Below are positions 1 through 5,721 of a stretch of 5,721 nt of DNA, in pieces. Every line of letters starts with the position of its first letter. Within the stretch, counting starts at the first letter, position 1. Position numbers and translations under genes: made by a program. The notes beneath the pieces were generated by a model. It worked only from the letters and a program-made list of their open reading frames with translations, ran no database searches and was not told the origin of the DNA. This stretch comes from an uncultured Clostridia bacterium (lineage in GTDB: Bacteria; Bacillota; Clostridia; Oscillospirales; Ruminococcaceae), in contig CAMWNQ010000111.1 of the NCBI GenBank assembly GCA_947175655.1, forward strand, positions 1 through 5,721, given 5' to 3'.

Positions 1-1
1 G

Positions 2-709
2 TTTCAAGATTATAATTCAGATTTTCTTAAAACTGACCCTGAATTTATTGAACTTTTTGATAATTTTGCTTTTGATGAAGTAGTAAATCAGGATAATCTT
101 GATGATAAAACAAGACTTATGGCAATTCTGGCAACGCTTATCGGTTGTCAGGGAATCGATGAATATAGATTAATGCTTCCGTTGGTATTCAATTTTGGTG
201 TTACTTATATAGAGGCAAAAGAAATCGTGTATCAGGCAGTGGCTTATCTGGGTATTGGACGTGTGCGTCCTTTTTTGAAAACAACAAATGAAGTCTTAGA
301 AAAACTAGGTGTGAATCTTCCATTAGAAGAACAATCGACTACAACTGTCGACACACATCTTTCAGCAGGAATTCAGGCACAAGTGGATATTTTTGGTGAA
401 AATATGAGAGAATTCTATAAATCAGGTCCTTCTGATACTGTTCATATAAATAAATGGCTTGCAGAAAACTGTTTTGGTGATTATTATACAAGAAAAGGTC
501 TTGATTATAATCAACGTGAGATGATAACTTTTTGCTTTCTTATGGCACAGGGCGGATGTGAACCACAGCTTACATCTCATGCAGCTGCAAATATTAGAAT
601 CGGCAATGATAAGCAATTCCTTATTAAAATTGTTTCTCAATGTCTTCCTTACATTGGCTATCCAAGAAGTCTGAACGCTATTAATTGTATTCGCAATGCT
701 GTGAAATAA
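2..709 (+). CDS. Carboxymuconolactone decarboxylase (CMD/AhpD-like) family protein, two CMD domains, 5'-partial
   Basis: The reading frame is open from base 2 to the TAA at 707-709, giving 235 visible residues. The ATG at 119 lies in the middle of the first domain (the preceding codons read ...NLDDKTRL) and has no ribosome binding site, so the real start is outside the window. Two CMD-type all-helical domains are visible. The first, around residues 12-100, contains TRLMAILATLIGCQGIDE. The second, around residues 160-232, contains REMITFCFLMAQGGCEPQ, then LTSH and a conserved-looking end PYIGYPRSLNAINCI. In the second domain Cys186 and His193 have the spacing of the AhpD active-site Cys and His, but the second cysteine of the AhpD CxxC is Gln. 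That argues for a one-cysteine CMD protein and against a disulfide reductase. In the first domain the position of the His is Arg. No signal peptide can be judged because the N-terminus is missing; the family is normally cytoplasmic. The substrate is unknown. The gene converges on the minus-strand operon and ends before a shared terminator. Family assignment is secure; specific activity is not. Confidence 0.9.
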   Translation, partial: FQDYNSDFLKTDPEFIELFDNFAFDEVVNQDNLDDKTRLMAILATLIGCQGIDEYRLMLPLVFNFGVTYIEAKEIVYQAVAYLGIGRVRPFLKTTNEVLEKLGVNLPLEEQSTTTVDTHLSAGIQAQVDIFGENMREFYKSGPSDTVHINKWLAENCFGDYYTRKGLDYNQREMITFCFLMAQGGCEPQLTSHAAANIRIGNDKQFLIKIVSQCLPYIGYPRSLNAINCIRNAVK

Positions 710-744
710 AAGCAATTTTTAAAAGTATACTGAAACAAATTAAA

Positions 745-773
745 AAGCTGTCTGTATTGTATGCAGACAGCTT
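745..773. terminator. Bidirectional rho-independent terminator between convergent units
   Basis: A perfect 10-bp stem, aagctgtctg (745-754) against cagacagctt (764-773), encloses a 9-base loop (755-763) that can pair further. On the plus strand it is followed by taattttt, and on the minus strand by a T-run (complement of 742-746). It therefore sits 35 bases after the CMD stop codon and 23 bases after the lipoprotein stop codon, as expected of a terminator shared by convergent genes. Stem, loop and T-runs are seen directly; terminating activity is inferred. Confidence 0.9.
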
Positions 774-796
774 AATTTTTATTAAATATAACAGCA

Positions 797-1474
797 TCAA
801 AAATATTCAATATCATTTAATGCTATATTTTCATATAAATCAGTATATGAAACTTCTATATCATTTTCTGCCAATTCAGATATTTCCTGCTCAAATAACA
901 TTCGTGATTTAGTATCATTATCTTCATTGCCGTAAAGCAACTCAAAGCACTTATCACTAAGTAGAAATCCACTTATCATTTCCTTATATAATTTTTCATT
1001 GCAATAATAAGTTGACATTTCATTAAGCAAAACTTCTTTATTTTCATATGATTCAAAGAGAATTTCCCATTGTTTATTTATTCTATTCTTATCTTCATCA
1101 TCAAGTTCACAGTTAATTTCATCAGCTTTTAATTTGATAGCCTCATCATATTTGAGCCATTCTACTGTCCCGTTTAAAATATATTCTTGATAAGTCATAC
1201 CGTTTGAATATTCAGCAAACCAGTTATCAATATCATTTGTATACTCATTCATATATGTAGCATAGTATTTTACATAAAACAGAAATTCACTCCAGAAAAT
1301 ATTTCTTTTTCCGACTGTAAGAACTATATCATCAGAATTGTTATTTGTATTTTCCAAAGAATCAGATATACTACTTTGAACTGACAAATCATTTCTACTA
1401 CAACCATATAAAGATACAATCAATAATGCAAATATTATGAATATTGCAATTGCTGATTTTTTTAATTTTGCCAT
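797..1474 (-). CDS. Lipoprotein with SurA/PrsA N-terminal-like chaperone domain, no PPIase domain
   Basis: The product has 225 residues, ATG at 1474 and TGA at 797. The N-terminus is a lipoprotein signal: basic MAKLKK, hydrophobic core 8-22, and a lipobox-like LYGC with Cys25 as the likely lipidated residue (Tyr at -2 is unusual). A Ser/Asn/Asp-rich linker (26-49) follows. From about residue 50 the sequence, starting VLTVGKRNIFWSEFLFYVKY, matches the helical chaperone domain that precedes the parvulin domain in clostridial PrsA/SurA-type foldases. It continues with the DGMTYxEY-like stretch NGMTYQEYIL and an acidic DDEDKN helix. The chain stops at residue 225, where a parvulin PPIase domain would begin, and the DNA after the stop shows no continuation, so this looks like a natural short form. 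It starts 18 bases after the stop of the 899-aa gene and is the last gene of the operon. Likely site of action is the outer face of the membrane. A role in folding or holding the two secreted operon partners is inference. Confidence 0.85.
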   Translation of the reverse strand: MAKLKKSAIAIFIIFALLIVSLYGCSRNDLSVQSSISDSLENTNNNSDDIVLTVGKRNIFWSEFLFYVKYYATYMNEYTNDIDNWFAEYSNGMTYQEYILNGTVEWLKYDEAIKLKADEINCELDDEDKNRINKQWEILFESYENKEVLLNEMSTYYCNEKLYKEMISGFLLSDKCFELLYGNEDNDTKSRMLFEQEISELAENDIEVSYTDLYENIALNDIEYF

Positions 1475-1480
1475 TATTTT

Positions 1481-1485
1481 TCTCC
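1481..1485 (-). promoter_or_regulatory. Ribosome binding site of the lipoprotein gene
   Basis: The minus strand reads GGAGA six bases before the ATG at 1474. The site lies inside the 18-base gap after the upstream gene's TAG, which supports this start and translation from a shared transcript. Confidence 0.8.
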
Positions 1486-1492
1486 GTTAAAG

Positions 1493-1620
1493 CTATTTTC
1501 TTATTAAAGCTGTTCTTGCATTACATAAATCGAATGTGTTGACAATGCCATCATGATTAAAATCAAGATTCAGATTTGCTGTATCTACAGGAACAGAAAG
1601 AAGAAATTTCTGTAATGTCA
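1493..1620 (-). other. Dockerin region of the 899-aa protein (degenerate first half, intact second half)
   Basis: This segment encodes the last ~42 residues. The second half reads DFNHDGIVNTFDLCNARTAL and fits the dockerin calcium loop (Asp1, Asn3, Asp5, Asn9, Asp12) followed by its helix. The preceding TLQKFLLSVP matches the helix and linker that end the first half in Ruminococcus dockerins, but the loop before it (around TKDIDISY) has lost the usual Asp/Asn ligand pattern. Dockerins bind cohesins on scaffoldins or cell-surface proteins. Whether this half-degenerate one still binds is unknown. The comparison with Ruminococcus dockerins is from memory of the family. Confidence 0.8.
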
Positions 1621-4192
1621 CAATGTATGAAATATCAATATCTTTTGTAAGTGAATTCATTTTTTCTGTATCACAGTATGAAATAGTATAAGTACCATTT
1701 TTATTAAATACAAAAGTGAAAGTTCTGTATGTACCGTCGTCAAGCTGTACACCTATTTTAGTTGTATTATTTGGTTCAGCATAATCACTGATTTTGAAAT
1801 AAGTGCCGTCATATAACAGAAATCCTGTGTCATTTAGCGAAAATTCAATTTTTCCACCTAAATCCACTTTAAACTTATTAACAGAATTTGACATAACAAT
1901 AGAAGTACCGTTCGGAGTTACTCCACCAAGAGATGAACTCTTCTTAGTATTTACAGCAAATGTAATATCTGCACCTTTAAAAGCTTCTCCTGTAAGTGAA
2001 GTCATATCTTTTTCTGAACTGTATGAAGCTGAGGCAGGACGAATCACATAATCATTAATTATACCATTTTTTACAGTGAATGTACTGCTTGTACCAATAA
2101 CAGAGATTATTTCTGCAATATCAGCATTAACAGAAATATCTTTTGCAGAATTACCGTCCCAGTATGTGAGTTTATTTGTTGTAGTATCAGAAAATATTCT
2201 GCCTGATGCTGTTACCTGATTTTTTACAGGAACTACACGGTAAATGCCGTCTGAAAGAATATTCTTTACATTGACAGGTCCCGTTATTAAGTTAGGTTCT
2301 TCAAGATAGAATGTACTTAAAGGTTTATATCCTTTCTTTGCCATAAGAGCGTCCCAGTTATAAGGAAGTTCAATATCAATAGTAGCATATCCCCCACCCG
2401 GCATAATTTGAGCTTTATTTCCTGCATTATCACCTACAATAAGAATAGGGGTCTGTCCTTTATTCAAAGTTGCAATAGTCATGATTTTTTTGTTATCAGG
2501 AAAAAGAGTGGCGTACCATTCTGGAATATTTGTCATTTCCGCTTGTTCTGCTTCATCTTTTGCAAGCATATCATAATGTTCTTCAAGCGTTCTTCTTGTA
2601 TACTGATAACTTCCTGTATTTGCCCAGTAATTTGCATATGTTCTAAGCCAAAGTGGTCGCCTTGCCGAATCAATGAGAGCATCTTCAAAATCCGATTTTG
2701 AAGTGTATTTCTTTGATAAATCAGATGCAGTATCTGGTGTGAGGTACATTGTTCTCCATACCTGTGGATTTGTATTTCCAAGACCGTTCTGCTGTTTTTC
2801 AGTAATGTCAAAAGCAATGACGTTTTTTATCTGTTCAGCATCATCTGTTGCCAGTGTAAGATCATTGCCCCAGTAAAGTGCAGAAGCTGATGTAAGAGTA
2901 TTGTCATTGATATTTTTTCCCTGTGTTACATGATAAGGCTCCCAGCCAATATCAAGACAAGTTTTTTCATCTTCAGCGAATACCCAAGGACTAAGATATC
3001 CAAACGTACCCATTCTGTTTTCCTTGATATAATATCCTCCAAGATTCATCATAGCAAATTCGATAAATCTTGCAAGTTTTTTATTGTTTTCATCATTCAT
3101 CATACCCTGACCGTATTCTATACCAAGCTGTCTTGCAATAGGTCCATTTATCCACGCATATGGTGACCAGCCATGTGTACTTGCAAGAGTTCTTCTCCAT
3201 TCAGGGTCATCAAGGCACTTTACAAATGCAATACAGAATGGCATATATTCTGGTGGACATCCTGCCATAATTGCATTTACTGCAACCGTATATACTCTTA
3301 CTTCACGGTACGCAAGAGGATAAATTCCCAGCACATCGTCTCCGTCATAAGGTGTGTACTGTAAATATTCTTCTATTTTCTCCGCAGTTGGAAGGACAAC
3401 TGGCAGACCGTCACTCCAGCCATTCATACGATAGTAAGTCTGAATCATATCATAAGTTCCTGAAACTATTACATCGTCATAATCACGGTATCCCTCATTT
3501 GCATATGAGTCAATTTCTTCCTTGGTTATCTGAGTTGTAAGAGCCTTAACAACACCTGGATAAATAATGTCTCTTGATTTCTGTCGAAGTTCAGAAATGC
3601 TATCAGCAGAAAATGCTCCCGGATATTCAACAGTTCTCAGAACAGGAATACCTCTGTTTGTACCTGTTGAATGTATTTCAGATATAAAAGATGTTGCACC
3701 TACAGTAACGGTTGGAATATTGATATATTCGGCGGCAATCGCAGAACCGGACTCCTTTACAGTACAAAGTCCGCAACCACAATTTCCAGAAATTACTGCA
3801 TCTACTTTATAATCAATAAGTTTTTGCTGAAACTCTTTTGACTGGTCACTTTGATTGAATACTGAATAAATTCCTCCACATCCCAAATCATCAACTGTAT
3901 AAACAGTAGCTGTCGGATAGTCTGCAAGAATCATTTCTTTAAGGACTGCCTGTGTAATCGTTGCATTAAAACTTCTACCTACAATTGCAATCGTTTTTCC
4001 ATCAAGACTATCAAGTCTTGGTGCTTGTTTTATCATATCAACAGCACTGTAACTTACAGGTGACATGACAGAATATGTAGGCTCTTCTGCATTTGCGGTT
4101 ATTTGTGAAAAAGTCGTTCCGAAAAGCTGAACACTGCAAAGAATACTTGCAGATACAGCAATAATATGATTGATTCTTGATTTTATTTTCAT
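1493..4192 (-). CDS. Secreted multidomain protein: UGSC-like (Cys form) domain, GWxDGLP domain, beta-rich region, dockerin
   Basis: The product has 899 residues, ATG at 4192 and TAG at 1493. A frame extension to a TTG at 4207 is rejected because that codon overlaps the GGAGG. Residues 1-35 are a signal peptide with likely cleavage ANA|EE. Residues ~63-218 resemble the UGSC family: LDGKTIAIVGRSF, DAVISGNCGCGLCT (131-144), then AIAAEYINIPTVTVG. Cys140 and Cys143 (CGLC) take the place of the Sec and Cys of U-G-S-C. Residues ~250-630 form the domain shared with the upstream gene: GWSDGLPVVLPT (258-269), NAIMAGCPPEYMP, HGWSPYAWINGPIARQ and RPLWLRTYANYWAN. Residues ~635-850 are beta-rich, with DGIYRV, DGTYFKI, DGTYRTF and NGTYTIS turns, and are unassigned. 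The C-terminus is a dockerin: a degenerate first half (TLQKFLLSVP, 859-868) and an intact calcium loop with Asp877, Asn879, Asp881, Asn885 and Asp888. It is probably exported and may dock to a cohesin. The reaction is unknown; redox or thiol chemistry is inferred from CGLC. Confidence 0.93.
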   Translation of the reverse strand: MKIKSRINHIIAVSASILCSVQLFGTTFSQITANAEEPTYSVMSPVSYSAVDMIKQAPRLDSLDGKTIAIVGRSFNATITQAVLKEMILADYPTATVYTVDDLGCGGIYSVFNQSDQSKEFQQKLIDYKVDAVISGNCGCGLCTVKESGSAIAAEYINIPTVTVGATSFISEIHSTGTNRGIPVLRTVEYPGAFSADSISELRQKSRDIIYPGVVKALTTQITKEEIDSYANEGYRDYDDVIVSGTYDMIQTYYRMNGWSDGLPVVLPTAEKIEEYLQYTPYDGDDVLGIYPLAYREVRVYTVAVNAIMAGCPPEYMPFCIAFVKCLDDPEWRRTLASTHGWSPYAWINGPIARQLGIEYGQGMMNDENNKKLARFIEFAMMNLGGYYIKENRMGTFGYLSPWVFAEDEKTCLDIGWEPYHVTQGKNINDNTLTSASALYWGNDLTLATDDAEQIKNVIAFDITEKQQNGLGNTNPQVWRTMYLTPDTASDLSKKYTSKSDFEDALIDSARRPLWLRTYANYWANTGSYQYTRRTLEEHYDMLAKDEAEQAEMTNIPEWYATLFPDNKKIMTIATLNKGQTPILIVGDNAGNKAQIMPGGGYATIDIELPYNWDALMAKKGYKPLSTFYLEEPNLITGPVNVKNILSDGIYRVVPVKNQVTASGRIFSDTTTNKLTYWDGNSAKDISVNADIAEIISVIGTSSTFTVKNGIINDYVIRPASASYSSEKDMTSLTGEAFKGADITFAVNTKKSSSLGGVTPNGTSIVMSNSVNKFKVDLGGKIEFSLNDTGFLLYDGTYFKISDYAEPNNTTKIGVQLDDGTYRTFTFVFNKNGTYTISYCDTEKMNSLTKDIDISYIVTLQKFLLSVPVDTANLNLDFNHDGIVNTFDLCNARTALIRK
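3764..3781 (-). other. Cys-rich CGCGLC motif at the UGSC-equivalent position
   Basis: The minus strand encodes C-G-C-G-L-C (residues 138-143). The codon at the presumed selenocysteine position (3773-3775) is TGC, and the other two cysteines are TGT. No in-frame TGA occurs, so no Sec recoding is needed. The third cysteine, two residues before the Sec-equivalent one, is an extra thiol that could compete for disulfide formation. The equivalence with UGSC is by motif and context only. Confidence 0.6.
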
Positions 4193-4200
4193 TATTATAA

Positions 4201-4205
4201 CCTCC
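4201..4205 (-). promoter_or_regulatory. Ribosome binding site that fixes the start of the 899-aa gene
   Basis: The minus strand reads GGAGG eight bases before the ATG at 4192. An in-frame TTG at 4207 overlaps this site and cannot use it. The start is therefore 4192, and the product begins MKIKSR, a normal basic signal-peptide start. Confidence 0.9.
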
Positions 4206-4212
4206 AATCCTG

Positions 4213-5547
4213 TTATTTTATATAGTATGAGCTAATTGGCTCAAAATTATAGTATGGTTTCTGGTTAAGAGCATCAAGAAGTTCGTCCCAGTTATCTGGC
4301 AATTCAATTTCAATTGTTTTACACGCCCCGCCTGCCATCACCTGTGATTTATTTCTTGTTCCGTCACCAGTTACAAGAATTCGCGTTTTACCCTTTTCCA
4401 TAACAGAAACACTTTTTATTGTTGACTTATCAGGAAATAAAGAAGAGTACCAATCAGGAACAGACGAATCCAAAGCAGATTCCTTTTTAGCTAATTTATC
4501 ATAGTGTTCTTTAATAGTACCTTGAGTGCTTGGACGGCTTTCAGGATTAGCCCAGTAATTAGCATATGTTCTCAGCCAAAGAGGTCTTTTTGCTGTTTCA
4601 ATAAGAGCTGATTCCAAAGATGTCTTTGAAGTATACTTTAAGGAAAGATTTGAAGCGACTGCTTCTGTTATGAAAAGTGTACGGTATCCTTTTGACTCAC
4701 CGCTTCCTAATGCAAACTGGTCTTTTTCTGTAATATCCCATGAAATTACTTCCATTGTTTTCTGTGCATCAGGAGTAGCAGGAGTTACATTATTTCCCCA
4801 CGCAAGCGTTGTTGAAACTGTTATTGTATTATCATTGATATTCTTCCCTATCTCAACATGATAAGGTTGCCAGCCGATTTTTAAACATGCCTCTTCATCT
4901 TCTGCAAATACATACGGACTTACAGAACCAAAGGTATCATTTCTGTTCTTGCCCATTTTATAGCCTCCTATATTCTGCACTGCAAGGTCTATAAAACGTG
5001 CAACCGCCCTATTGTTAGAATCACTTATCATTCCCTGACTGCAATCAATGGCAAGCTGTCGTGATATTGGTCCATTAATCCACGCAATAGGTGTCCAGCC
5101 GTGGGAATCTGAAAGAACAGAAATCCATTCAGGACCTTCAAGACTTTTAGCAAAGGCAATACATATTGGCATAAATTCTGGTGGACATCCTGACATTATT
5201 GCATTTACTGCGACAGTATATGCAGTATATCCATTGCATATAACATCATTTGCATTATAAGGAGTATAACGAAGATAATCTTTTACTTTTTCATCAGTCG
5301 GCGGAATGATAGGAAGTCCATCAGTCCAGCCTTTTTTTTCAAAATGTTCCTGTATCTTGTCACTTGAACCACTGATAACTGTACCAGAACTGCTTTTTGA
5401 TACCGGTGATACAGCATCAAAACTTTTTTCTTCTACAACAGCATTTATGCTTATAGGGTAAATAATATTTTCAGTATTAATCATAGTACCACATGCAAGA
5501 CATAATGAAAGAACAGCTGTAAAGCATATTTTTGATTTATGTTTCAT
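4213..5547 (-). CDS. Secreted GWTDGLP-domain protein, short paralogue of the downstream 899-aa protein
   Basis: The product has 444 residues, ATG at 5547 and TAA at 4213, and is the first gene of the operon. The N-terminus is a signal peptide: basic MKHKSK, hydrophobic core ~7-23, likely cleavage SINA|VV at 36. After a short Ser-rich linker comes one long domain (~60-435) that parallels residues ~250-630 of the downstream protein: GWTDGLPIIPPT (73-84), NAIMSGCPPEFMP (115-127), HGWTPIAWINGPISRQ, KNINDNT and RPLWLRTYANYWAN. In the stretch from YTVAVNAIM to PEW, 25 of 32 residues are identical. Three cysteines are shared (121, 129 and 221 here; 312, 320 and 412 there). It lacks the UGSC-like domain, the beta-rich region and the dockerin, and ends just after the shared domain at SSYYIK. 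The domain contains no catalytic motif I can name. It is probably released or wall-associated. A lipoprotein reading (CLAC at 16-19) is less likely because the lipobox is poor. Only 20 bases separate it from the next start, so the two are almost certainly co-transcribed. Confidence 0.93.
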   Translation of the reverse strand: MKHKSKICFTAVLSLCLACGTMINTENIIYPISINAVVEEKSFDAVSPVSKSSSGTVISGSSDKIQEHFEKKGWTDGLPIIPPTDEKVKDYLRYTPYNANDVICNGYTAYTVAVNAIMSGCPPEFMPICIAFAKSLEGPEWISVLSDSHGWTPIAWINGPISRQLAIDCSQGMISDSNNRAVARFIDLAVQNIGGYKMGKNRNDTFGSVSPYVFAEDEEACLKIGWQPYHVEIGKNINDNTITVSTTLAWGNNVTPATPDAQKTMEVISWDITEKDQFALGSGESKGYRTLFITEAVASNLSLKYTSKTSLESALIETAKRPLWLRTYANYWANPESRPSTQGTIKEHYDKLAKKESALDSSVPDWYSSLFPDKSTIKSVSVMEKGKTRILVTGDGTRNKSQVMAGGACKTIEIELPDNWDELLDALNQKPYYNFEPISSYYIK

Positions 5548-5554
5548 ATTAATT

Positions 5555-5559
5555 CCTCC
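5555..5559 (-). promoter_or_regulatory. Ribosome binding site of the 444-aa gene
   Basis: The minus strand reads GGAGG seven bases before the ATG at 5547. This is ideal spacing and supports the chosen start. Confidence 0.9.
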
Positions 5560-5587
5560 ATTCTCTAATCATAATAGAAACTTTTTG

Positions 5588-5610
5588 TATATTATATATA
5601 TATATTATAA
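5588..5610. repeat. Alternating TA tract over the promoter
   Basis: A 23-base run of only A and T, mostly alternating TA, contains both TATAAT hexamers of the minus strand. It should melt easily and may help promoter opening. It could also vary in length by slippage. Confidence 0.6.
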
Positions 5611-5612
5611 CA
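5604..5612 (-). promoter_or_regulatory. Extended -10 promoter of the three-gene operon
   Basis: The minus strand reads TGTTATAAT, a perfect TATAAT (5609-5604) with the TG of an extended -10 one base upstream. No good TTGACA lies 16-18 bases upstream (the sequence around 5626-5633 reads like ACAATT), which fits an extended -10 promoter. Transcription would start near 5597 and leave a leader of about 50 bases. A second TATAAT lies at 5596-5591 within the TA-repeat but lacks a TG and a -35. No regulator or riboswitch is evident in the leader. Confidence 0.65.
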
Positions 5613-5634
5613 TATAACTGACTGCTAATTGTGT

Positions 5635-5656
5635 AACACAGTGGTGTCTCTGTGTT
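5635..5656. repeat. Small inverted repeat upstream of the promoter
   Basis: AACACAG (5635-5641) and CTGTGTT (5650-5656) form 7-bp arms around an 8-base spacer, just upstream of where a -35 element would lie. The position suits an operator or activator site, but it is a single copy and lies close to sequence of doubtful quality, so it may be chance. Confidence 0.3.
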
Positions 5657-5661
5657 TAAAA

Positions 5662-5721
5662 CTCTCTGATAAACAGCTGTCACTCAGCAGGAGAAGATAG
5701 GTGTGTAGATCTGGGGGGGCG
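5662..5721. other. Probable error-ridden Nextera (i5-side) adapter read-through at the contig end
   Basis: Without gaps, 5662-5680 matches the mosaic end CTGTCTCTTATACACATCT at 12 of 19 bases. Bases 5681-5694 match GACGCTGCCGACGA at 8 of 14. The 8 bases 5695-5702 fall where the index belongs. Bases 5703-5712 match GTGTAGATCT at 10 of 10, and 5713-5721 match CGGTGGTCG at 6 of 9, where the three mismatches are all G in the observed sequence. In total 36 of 52 comparable bases agree, in the right order and spacing. The segment should not be read as genome. Adapter sequences are from memory. Confidence 0.75.

Noticed and set aside
119..121. ATG at 119 as the start of the CMD gene
   Set aside because: The frame is open back to base 2 and those upstream codons belong to the first CMD domain. 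No ribosome binding site precedes this ATG.
422..715. Minus-strand 97-codon frame opposite the CMD gene
   Set aside because: It is antisense to a recognisable CMD domain and its translation looks like no known protein.
685..912. Plus-strand 75-codon frame running through the terminator into the lipoprotein gene
   Set aside because: It reads across the terminator hairpin, is Ile/Lys/Tyr-rich from AT-rich DNA, and overlaps the end of two better-supported genes.
1803..3812. Several plus-strand open frames of 63-97 codons opposite the 899-aa gene
   Set aside because: They overlap a clear conserved coding sequence, have low-complexity or unlikely compositions, lack convincing ribosome binding sites and show no recognisable domains.
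4193..4207. In-frame TTG start adding MEVII to the 899-aa protein
   Set aside because: The TTG overlaps the GGAGG ribosome binding site at 4201-4205, which is ideally spaced from the ATG at 4192. The extra residues would also precede a normal basic signal-peptide start.
5485..5505. CLAC in the 444-aa protein's leader as a lipoprotein lipobox
   Set aside because: The -3 position is Cys instead of Leu/Val/Ile, and a better signal peptidase I site (SINA|VV) follows. The paralogue also has a signal peptidase I site at the equivalent place.
5662..5680. The mosaic-end-like sequence as a genuine Tn5/IS50 transposon end
   Set aside because: It is followed in exact register by adapter core, an index-sized gap and flow-cell adapter sequence at the contig edge, which points to a library artefact.
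1..5721. CRISPR arrays, tRNA/rRNA genes, riboswitches, insertion sequences
   Set aside because: No spaced direct repeats, tRNA-like cloverleaf, rRNA stretch, conserved aptamer or transposase reading frame was seen on either strand.

Overview
The window is an AT-rich piece of Firmicutes-type DNA, most likely from a Ruminococcus or close relative. The clues are strong GGAGG ribosome binding sites, Gram-positive signal peptides, a clostridial-type SurA-N lipoprotein, and above all a Ruminococcus-style dockerin tail on a secreted protein. Both edges look like the ends of an assembled contig. The first gene is cut at its 5' end, and the last ~60 bases resemble error-ridden Illumina Nextera adapter read-through rather than genome.

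Layout: (1) positions 2-709, plus strand, the 3' part of a two-domain carboxymuconolactone decarboxylase (CMD/AhpD-like) protein. (2) 745-773, a hairpin with T-runs on both sides that can end transcription from both directions between the convergent units. (3) 797-5547, minus strand, a tight three-gene operon transcribed right to left from an extended -10 promoter near 5604-5612. Its order is a 444-aa secreted protein, an 899-aa secreted protein, and a 225-aa lipoprotein, with gaps of only 20 and 18 bases, each holding a Shine-Dalgarno site.

The operon is the interesting part. Genes 1 and 2 are tandem paralogues sharing a ~380-residue domain marked by GW(T/S)DGLP, NAIM(A/S)GCPPE and RPLWLRTYANYWAN. 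They differ by modules. The 899-aa protein carries an extra N-terminal domain that resembles the UGSC selenoprotein family with Cys (CGLC) in place of the Sec-containing U-G-S-C motif, plus a beta-rich C-terminal region and a dockerin. The 444-aa protein has neither. Gene 3 is a lipoprotein resembling the chaperone half of PrsA/SurA foldases without the isomerase domain. A reasonable inference is an exported thiol-chemistry system of unknown substrate, with a membrane-tethered folding helper and possible docking of the large protein to a cohesin. The biochemical function of both paralogues is unknown, and the UGSC and dockerin assignments rest on remembered family patterns, not a database search.
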